Source: Haemonchus contortus (Eukaryota; Nematoda; Chromadorea; Rhabditida; Trichostrongylidae). Taken from it: DNA of 64,000 bases. The notes below the pieces were generated by a model, which worked only from the letters and a program-made list of their open reading frames with translations, had not been told where the DNA came from and searched no databases. A program made the translations under genes and the position numbers. Every line of letters starts with the position of its first letter. The first letter of the stretch is position 1. Positions 58,026 to 64,000 of this stretch are shown here, in pieces. The DNA is taken from positions 46,800,810 through 46,864,809 of the forward strand of contig LS997565.1 in the NCBI GenBank assembly GCA_000469685.2, given 5' to 3'.

Positions 58026-60044
58026 ACGTGTTTTGCCGTCTAAACATTATGGAATCTCAATAATACGGTCTTCAACTCTTGTACGGGTACTTCCCATTCT
58101 TAGGTCATACTGTAATTACTCTCTTATACAAAATTAGTATCCAATGAAGGTAGCGGAATTCGCACGCCTTGCCCCACCCTCCAAAATTTTTAAAGTTTGA
58201 AATAACCGAGATCGAAACCCCAATTTACTCTTCTATTTTACCAAATTTCGTGACCTTTCAAATCAAAAACCTCGAAAGGTCGGCACTGTCTATGAGATGT
58301 CTCAATTTTTTTTTTGAGAATCGATTCGTTCCATCATTCCATGATGACTTTTTGGGACTGTAGATTTTTCAATTTTTTAGAATTTCTAATAAAATCACCC
58401 ATTAGATTGAAAATTAGCTAGGTTAATCATTTTCGGCAATTCATTTTCCATAGATTCCGAAACAATCCCATTGAAATATGCAGTTTGCGTCAATGGCTCT
58501 TTTACACTGACTTCCCATAATTGGCATTTGCTTTTATGAAAGTATTTTTCGCGATTTTCCACAACGATACTCAGGAATTTATGACGATTGCATATTGATT
58601 TTTGCGCAAACAAAAAACTCCCGTCTGCAAAGTGTTATACGTTCATTTTATGGCCTTGGCAGGCAGTAGGGTTGTTTTCGGCAAAGCGATAAGTGTAGAC
58701 CATTCGTCGATGCTTAATCATCGTCGATTCAGCAATTATTGATTATCGATCGATTTCTCTGCTGTCATGAACATTCTAGTCCTATTACTTTGTGGATTTT
58801 TCTTCGAAAAGCTCCAACTGCATAGTTCGATTTTCAGCAGATACATTTCCTCAGAGAATTCCCTATGATCACACTGCGGAAAGGGTAGAGGAGTTGGAGT
58901 GTGAGGAGTGGAACAATTCCTATCTTCCCCATCACTTTTACCTATCTATACATTGGTAAACGAGTAATGCTCATTTTGATGAAGTGAGATCACTTTGTGA
59001 AGGGAGAACTGTTCAGCGCAGGTGATTAATTTTTGACAAGCCATGCATTTAACTCCTATTCAGAATCGTACTGATAGTCGAATGTACATTTTCACAATGC
59101 ACATGAAGGCTGATAGGTCTACCAAATTTCGATTTTTAATATCCCATTCGGTTTATCGAAAAACCCACCCTGGAGGGATATGATAGATATGGAAATCCGA
59201 ATGATATTGAATCCTGCCTGGCATTATCTGTTACGGTCCCACTTCCGCCTTGGCAATAGTATGTTGAAGTTTTATAATATGGAAGATTGACCTAGTTCGC
59301 CTTACAGTTCGTCCTCCTCGTTTCTTTTAGACACTCGAATTTTCTCGCTATGAACTTGACCTTTATCTAGAATAGACTTGGCATTCAATCGCTGCATGAG
59401 CCTCCAGTCCAAAAACGCATTGGCTCATATAAATGCATTCAAGTCTTGAATCTAGACCACGCTTTTTTCTTCCATCGTACAATTCATTCTTGAGGGAAGT
59501 TCCATTTTACCTTTTTGTTTTGTTACCCTGATTCCGTTCAAAGATCCAAGATTTCTACCTTAATGAGTGAGAAAGAGATAGCCGAGCCAGCACCAGTAGC
59601 CAGCCCGAATTTAATTAAAGAGCTATCACTGCACTCAAAATAAAAAAATATTGCTGTAAGGCGTCGTATTTTTCTGAGGAATTAACTAACTGTCCATTTT
59701 GACTTCCTCAGTAGCGTTTGGAAAGATTCGAAGTCGGACTCGAAAGCTTCGCAGACTTCTCAGTTCATCAGTGGGTTATGACACCAGTACAGCCTAGTAT
59801 TGGATAGGTTTTTGAAGGTCTTTCTGAGGAGGAAAGAATTTCTTCATAGGTTATATTAAATTTTTGAGACTCTCTTCATGATTAGTTCAACAGCCGACTA
59901 CTTGCTTAATTTAGAGTTTATCTTACTTTGTATGAAAATTTTCCTGGTTTTGTATTTTTTGTGTCGTTATGCTCACTCTGTTTCAAGTGTCGTCGCCATT
60001 CCGTTATGTTTTGAGTTCCCATACTCAGGTTCATCGATTCTCTC

Positions 60045-60052
60045 GTTTTCAG
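60045..60052 (+). promoter_or_regulatory. putative trans-splice acceptor of the Warthog gene
   Basis: TCTCTCGTTTTCAG ends at 60052 and abuts the ATG at 60053. No coding exon upstream is in frame, so this acceptor most simply receives a spliced leader. Confidence 0.55.
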
Positions 60053-62920
60053 ATGATTTTGCGGGCGATTTGGGCTTTGCTGGTAATGGCCATCTCAACC
60101 ACAATTGCTGATTTCTGTGGCAATAATCGTATTCCTTTTGGAATTGAAGTGAGTGCTTTCTTCTTTAACTTGAACTTCATTCGTTCAGTTTTATTTCAAT
60201 TTCCACTTGAACTTTTACATTGAGGGAGGTGGTGTAGTGGCGAGAGGCGCATAACGTCACACGCAGGGTCCGGGGATCAAATCGCAGATTGAATTCCGTT
60301 CAATACAATAGAGCCTATCAATCTTTCGGAAATAATCTTTTTATACCACCCTCATATGAGATAATAAGATCCTGACTTGGATATCTGCTGAATCCGCAAG
60401 CCATTGTATAGGCCATGTATGCTTCCCAATCGACTGTATGATTCTGAATAAAGTCGAATGTGGGGCGCATTCCAAAATGGGATTTGTTAGCAAGAAAAAT
60501 TTGGAATCTTTTATATTTAAGCTTCCTATCAAAGTGAAGGCAGTCAAATTGATGGCTCGTCAGCATCGTGAACTGATTTTAGACCTCGCTCGCCCAAGCA
60601 ATCCCGATCCTCTACGCGTCTATGGTTGATGGGTGGTGATAGTCATAATAGGCCGTATGAATAGTCAACAATCTTGACCTATATTTTGTGGTATAAAAAA
60701 TGCCCATATCGGTATCATGGCGAATTCCTCATTCAAATTGCGTGGGTCAGTCTATAGATATCGAAAGCCGAGCGCTGGTGTGAATGAATTACAAGATGAT
60801 TGTATGCAAAAATGATGCTACGGAAAAAGAAACATTACACTTTCATACCTATTTATATTTGTTGTTTAAACGGTTATCAGAAGGTTGGCCACGAAAAATC
60901 TATGTTTTTAATGAGTGAATTAGGAAAGTCGATGCTCAAGAAGTCAAGGGCGTGTCAGAGTGCCTCATAATTAGTGAACATTTTATATCAAAACTTACAG
61001 GTACACAAAGACGGTCATCTCACTTTGCTGTGCTCTCGGCCTAACTGCCATGAAAAGAAATACGCGGTAAGCTGTCCATTCACTTGTGTTATGCTCAGAA
61101 TCCGCCTACCGTACTCACGTAAACATCCATAGGAATGCCCAGAACGAGCTGAATCGACGTCCTGTTCCAGCAATACGTCATGGGTCGGTGGGCTACAGAA
61201 AACCATCGATGATCAGTGAGTTTTTAACAACTATTGTGATGCAATATTACGACGAGCAAATGTCGTGTAACCAGTTTCTGATGGAGTTCCTCATCAGTCA
61301 AACTTCCAAGTGCTGCCTTTTTAGACTTCTTCTTCAATGTTGCGAATACGATCTGATGGAAAAGTATGGGCAGTTGATATTCAGCAATGTAAGCTTTTTG
61401 AGTTTTTTCGCTGGGCCCAGACATCGTCTCACGTTTCCAGAGCATCCAAAACTTTCCACTTGGAATCTATCATGGCTTATGAGAGGCATACAAAGGTGGT
61501 GTAATAACATACGGTAATCCATCGTAGTGGTTGAAATGGGGTCCTCGTCTGCCAAAAGGATCTTCAATACCGCAGACGTTGTCTTGTCAGAAATGAAAGG
61601 GTCGGAATGAATTGATAATCTCAAGTGTCATTTGATTATCTTCAAAAATCATTCCGAAAGACTGCTTTAACTTTAACCTCCCGAAATTTGAAAGCACTGT
61701 CGGATGCATGGCTTATTGCAGGATGTTAACCATGGCAGACTCCATTTCTCACAGTTTTCGGGTTAAGTTGCAAATCTGGTCTGTAAATTGCTCCATAAAT
61801 GTGATTAATAATAAACAAAAGCCGCGCTTCAGCTCACACATGAGATATATTGCTTGGCTGAATGCCGGCTGGTTTGCCATTGAACAAATCATTTTCGAGA
61901 CGATCAGATGGTACCAGATTCGTATGGGTGTATTAACCCATTGATTTCCGCGTGACCCGCCGGCGGGTCACACCATATCGTGTTCTTGAAGTGCATATTT
62001 ATAATATTTAATATGTTCTTATAATTTTTCCATGTTTTCAAGTATCGGCTGAGTTCACAGCCTTCTGGAAAATCTTGAGGCATTGTGGTTCAGGAAATAT
62101 ACATTTTCCAACTACAGTTATAAGAGAAATTAAAAGTTAATGTAAGGACAGTATAAAAGGCACGGTCGCCAATGGGTTAAATAGCTAAACCTTCTCATCA
62201 GCTGTTCCCTGCACTTCTTACAGTCTCCTCTTTGCGTATTCAAATACATTGGACTCTAAAGGGGATGGAGTGCATGGCGCATTCCAGAGTTTGTGCGACA
62301 ATTTTCAAGTGCATAGTCGTTCCAGGATTTCTCGTCTGTGCGTCCTTGTTCTCAATGCTCAACAGTTCTTTGTCTTCATTTGAGTGTTTTTTCTGCTTCT
62401 CCACGTATCATTGAAGCTGATGTAAAATCTCGAAGGAAACATTCAGAGAAATGAAAATATCCCTGCAAAAAATTAAAATCTCAGCTTGTTAATGGTTGGA
62501 GCTTTTGTCTTCTAAAACTGTTAATATACCATTGACTGATTCGATGACTTGATCTTTGGTCATTCTTCAGGTAGTCGTCCGGCGGGGTGAGTTTTTCGAA
62601 GCCGAGGAGCGGTACGATAAGAATGATGAGGATGTTATACACTTCGACTTAATCTCTAACATTCAACGAGGTGAAGACGACAAAGGGTGAGCGATATTTC
62701 CTGTTCAAGTAAAGGCCTCAGATGCTCAAACTATTAGCGTCTTCATGGCTGCAGTTATCGTTTGTGACAACCATGAAAACAATTAACACCAATTTTCAGG
62801 GAATACTACTCATTGACAGTCTACCGGTACTTCTGTGGAAAAATTCCTGACACGCCACCTTTGTGGTACTTGAAGAAGAATTGGCCATACTGGAATGAAG
62901 AGAAACGCCAAGATTCCTAG
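60053..62920 (+). CDS. Warthog-domain (hedgehog-related) secreted protein, no Hint domain
   Basis: Nematode hedgehog-related proteins carry a cysteine-rich Wart domain, sometimes followed by an autoprocessing Hint domain; many act in cuticle and moulting. Exons (plus): 60053-60148, 61001-61066, 61133-61215, 61325-61388, 62571-62686, 62800-62920; phases join to 181 aa. A signal peptide (about 1-19) is followed by FCGNNRIPFGIEV, LLCSRPNC, YAECPERAES, SWVGGL, LLLQCCEYDL (the QCC motif), VVVRRGEFFEAEE, HFDLISNI and LTVYRYFCG. Eight cysteines (22, 43, 48, 56, 65, 87, 88, 154) could form four disulfides, and Asn68 is a sequon. The protein stops after the Wart domain with a Trp/Lys-rich tail (NWPYWNEEKRQDS). 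Which Warthog or Quahog subfamily it belongs to is not decidable here. Intron 4 is 1.18 kb and hosts a MITE. Confidence 0.8.
60223..60310 (+). repeat. SINE head copy in intron 1 of the Warthog gene
   Basis: GGAGGTGGTGTAGTGGCGAG and CAGGGTCCGGGGATCAAATC match the box-A and box-B-like head of the SINE family. A distal-like block GTCGAATGTGGGGCGCATTC occurs at about 60453-60473, so the full insertion may span about 60223-60490 with a diverged middle. Confidence 0.6.
61933..62180. mobile_element. TTAA-bounded MITE in intron 4 of the Warthog gene
   Basis: 248 bp bounded by TTAA on each side. Left end TTAACCCATTGATTTCCGCG; right end, reversed, TTAACCCATTGGCGACCGTG. A perfect 20-bp palindrome sits near the left end at 61952-61971. 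Length and ends resemble the element at 29719-29968, but interiors differ, so they are related families or subfamilies. Non-coding. Confidence 0.65.
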
Positions 62921-63408
62921 TTCAAGCACTACTGCTACAACGTTTGCCCGAAATTACACTTAATGTTCCCATTTGATGCTCTTAAACCCATTAGTTAGAA
63001 CCTAACGTCACATATTCGAGGACCTACTTCTTTATGGCGCTGTAGGTTCCTCTGAATTGATATCAACGGTGGTTTCGCGTTGATGTTCATTGTATTTTGA
63101 ACAGAATGGTCCGGAATGTTTCCCACATCTTCTTAGGTGATGCTTTCCTACGCTCATAATTCACTTTCTCCATTTGGGATTGTTGCCACTTGTATTAGCT
63201 GTGATTTGCCTCAATCGCTTACACTCAAGAAATTCATGACGGGTCGGATTTTACTATTGTTTCTAGGATACCGATTGTTTAGATAGTACTAAATAAAATT
63301 TGAAATAAATTTTTGATGGTCTTTGAAGGGTGATGACTCAGATAAAGCGGCGCGGCAGTTGAAGGAGTAGTGCTGCTCTTCGATATAGGGAGGGCATTTC
63401 GTCATCGC
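62921..63408. other. 3' flank of the Warthog gene
   Basis: Apart from the poly(A) signal at 63292 I see no gene or repeat. This separates the Warthog gene from the stem-loop array. Confidence 0.5.
63292..63297 (+). terminator. poly(A) signal of the Warthog gene
   Basis: AATAAA 372 nt after the stop codon, with a second AATAAA about 14 nt later. It is the first canonical hexamer pair downstream of the stop. Confidence 0.5.
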
Positions 63409-63521
63409 AGATATTGCCTCGATGCAATATCTCCTGAGGACCACGATATTTCGTCATGTCCTCAGGTAGCGGCGATGACTACGAGGTCACGAGGACAACG
63501 CTATATAAGATGTCCTCGTGA
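63409..63521. other. array of three perfect stem-loops
   Basis: Stem 1: AGATATTGC/GCAATATCT (63409-63432, 6-nt loop). Stem 2: CCTGAGGAC/GTCCTCAGG (63433-63466), with an inner ACGA/TCGT stem. Stem 3: TCACGAGGACA/TGTCCTCGTGA (63487-63521), loop containing TATATAAG. Stems 1 and 2 touch; stems 2 and 3 share the GAGGAC core. The array ends one base before the open recombinase frame. Possible roles are element terminus, recombination site or promoter region. Confidence 0.7.
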
Positions 63522-64000
63522 GAGAGCCATCAGTCCAGGTTTCAATCTCAACGAGTTGAGCCCCACCCACCCGACCCTAATCTTTTTTCAGGACCACTTT
63601 GGAAGGAAGCAGGTACACTGTGTGAGACTGCTATCCAGTGCAACCTTCCGCCTCTAGCAGAGGCGATCAGATATTCGCTCAACAATCACCGATCTAATGC
63701 GACGTTCAAGGCATATTCGCAATACTGTAAGAAGTTCGTACAATGGTGGGGAGCGGAACGAGTCAAGGACATACCCATTCCGGAGGCGAGGAACCTATAC
63801 TTGGCTCACTGTATTGAAAAAGGACAACACAGCTCCTTACCGATGGTCTCGGCAGCTTTAAGTTTCTTCCTGGGCAAACAGAAAGATTTGGATAAGGAAT
63901 TAGAAAAGTCATTATTTGAAAGTGCAGTGAGGAGCAGGGTACCGGTCCACCACCGGACCAAAATCAACACGACAGATTTTAATTGTTTAGTACATTTAGG
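63522..64000 (+). CDS. tyrosine recombinase-like protein, N-terminal core-binding part (runs off window)
   Basis: The frame is open from 63522 (after an in-frame TGA) to the window end, about 159 codons. There is no clear ATG, and TTTTTTCAG at 63583-63591 could instead be a splice acceptor starting the exon. The segment LAEAIRYSLNN...SNATFKAYSQYCKKFVQWW, then IPIPEARNLYLAHCIEKG and SLPMVSAALSFFLGKQ, fits the SAM-like core-binding fold of phage-type integrases. That fold includes the T..AY..Y...F..W helix and the P....YL.....(S)...I...LSA helix pair. Catalytic R-HxxR-Y residues would lie to the right of the window. In nematodes such domains occur in DIRS/PAT-type YR retrotransposons and Crypton-like elements. 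It is a partial mobile-element gene, and its intactness cannot be judged. Confidence 0.6.

Larger units (their letters stand above)
34757..60052. other. 25-kb repeat-rich region without a confirmed gene
   Basis: No complete gene could be built. The region holds most SINE copies, MITE-like copy B, the CTGT microsatellite, an AAAT repeat, G- and C-tracts, a tRNA-like relic, a perfect 10-bp hairpin at 48617-48641, and a few isolated exon-like segments (43488-43713 and 50242-50598 listed separately). T-rich parts at 37.55-37.9 and 45.9-46.2 kb give hydrophobic frames that look compositional. Very long introns of an unrecognised gene cannot be excluded. Confidence 0.45.

Noticed and set aside
61441..61495. 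Alternative exon in the Warthog gene with the same splice phases as exon 4
   Set aside because: It lacks the QCC motif present in 61325-61388 and expected for a Wart domain. A mutually exclusive exon is not excluded but is unsupported.
1..64000. CRISPR array, rRNA, intact tRNA, spliced-leader RNA gene
   Set aside because: No regularly spaced repeats, no recognisable rRNA block, no foldable tRNA and no SL1-type sequence were found by reading both strands.

Overview
The window reads as nuclear DNA of a nematode, most likely a clade V (strongylid or hookworm-type) parasite. Four multi-exon genes can be rebuilt exon by exon with consistent splice phases. Their introns are GT-AG and range from about 40 nt to 1.5 kb. 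One gene is a Warthog protein, a nematode-specific hedgehog-related family. All four genes carry a splice-acceptor-like site 0-41 nt before the ATG, as expected for spliced-leader trans-splicing. The species assignment is inference.

Layout. 1-20.8 kb is gene-poor AT-rich DNA with one 5'-truncated, broken LINE (CR1-like reverse transcriptase) at 4.55-5.62 kb, SINE copies and one MITE-like copy. 20.87-28.51 kb holds two minus-strand genes: a KIAA2013/DUF2152 membrane-protein homologue (15 exons) and, just downstream, the Rab geranylgeranyltransferase beta subunit (10 exons). An AATAAA signal about 100 nt before the second gene's trans-splice-like acceptor suggests an operon. 30.5-34.8 kb holds a plus-strand Salvador (SAV1) homologue of the Hippo pathway (11 exons, two WW domains and a SARAH domain). 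34.8-60.0 kb is mostly repeats: many copies of one tRNA-derived SINE, a GC-rich MITE-like repeat, simple repeats, a tRNA-like relic and a few unassigned exon-like pieces. 60.05-62.92 kb holds a 6-exon Warthog-domain secreted protein. 63.4-64.0 kb holds three consecutive perfect stem-loops and then the start of a tyrosine-recombinase-like reading frame that leaves the window.

Functional picture. The two minus-strand genes both relate to the secretory or endomembrane system: one is the catalytic subunit that prenylates Rab GTPases, the other a conserved glycoprotein of unknown function. The Salvador homologue is a scaffold for Hippo-type kinases. The Warthog protein is probably an extracellular cuticle or moulting factor. 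No system spanning the whole window is seen. The least ordinary segment is the right edge, where tandem hairpins sit against a YR-type mobile element gene. Translations and splice models were made by hand from the sequence, family assignments rest on recalled family patterns, and no database search was possible.
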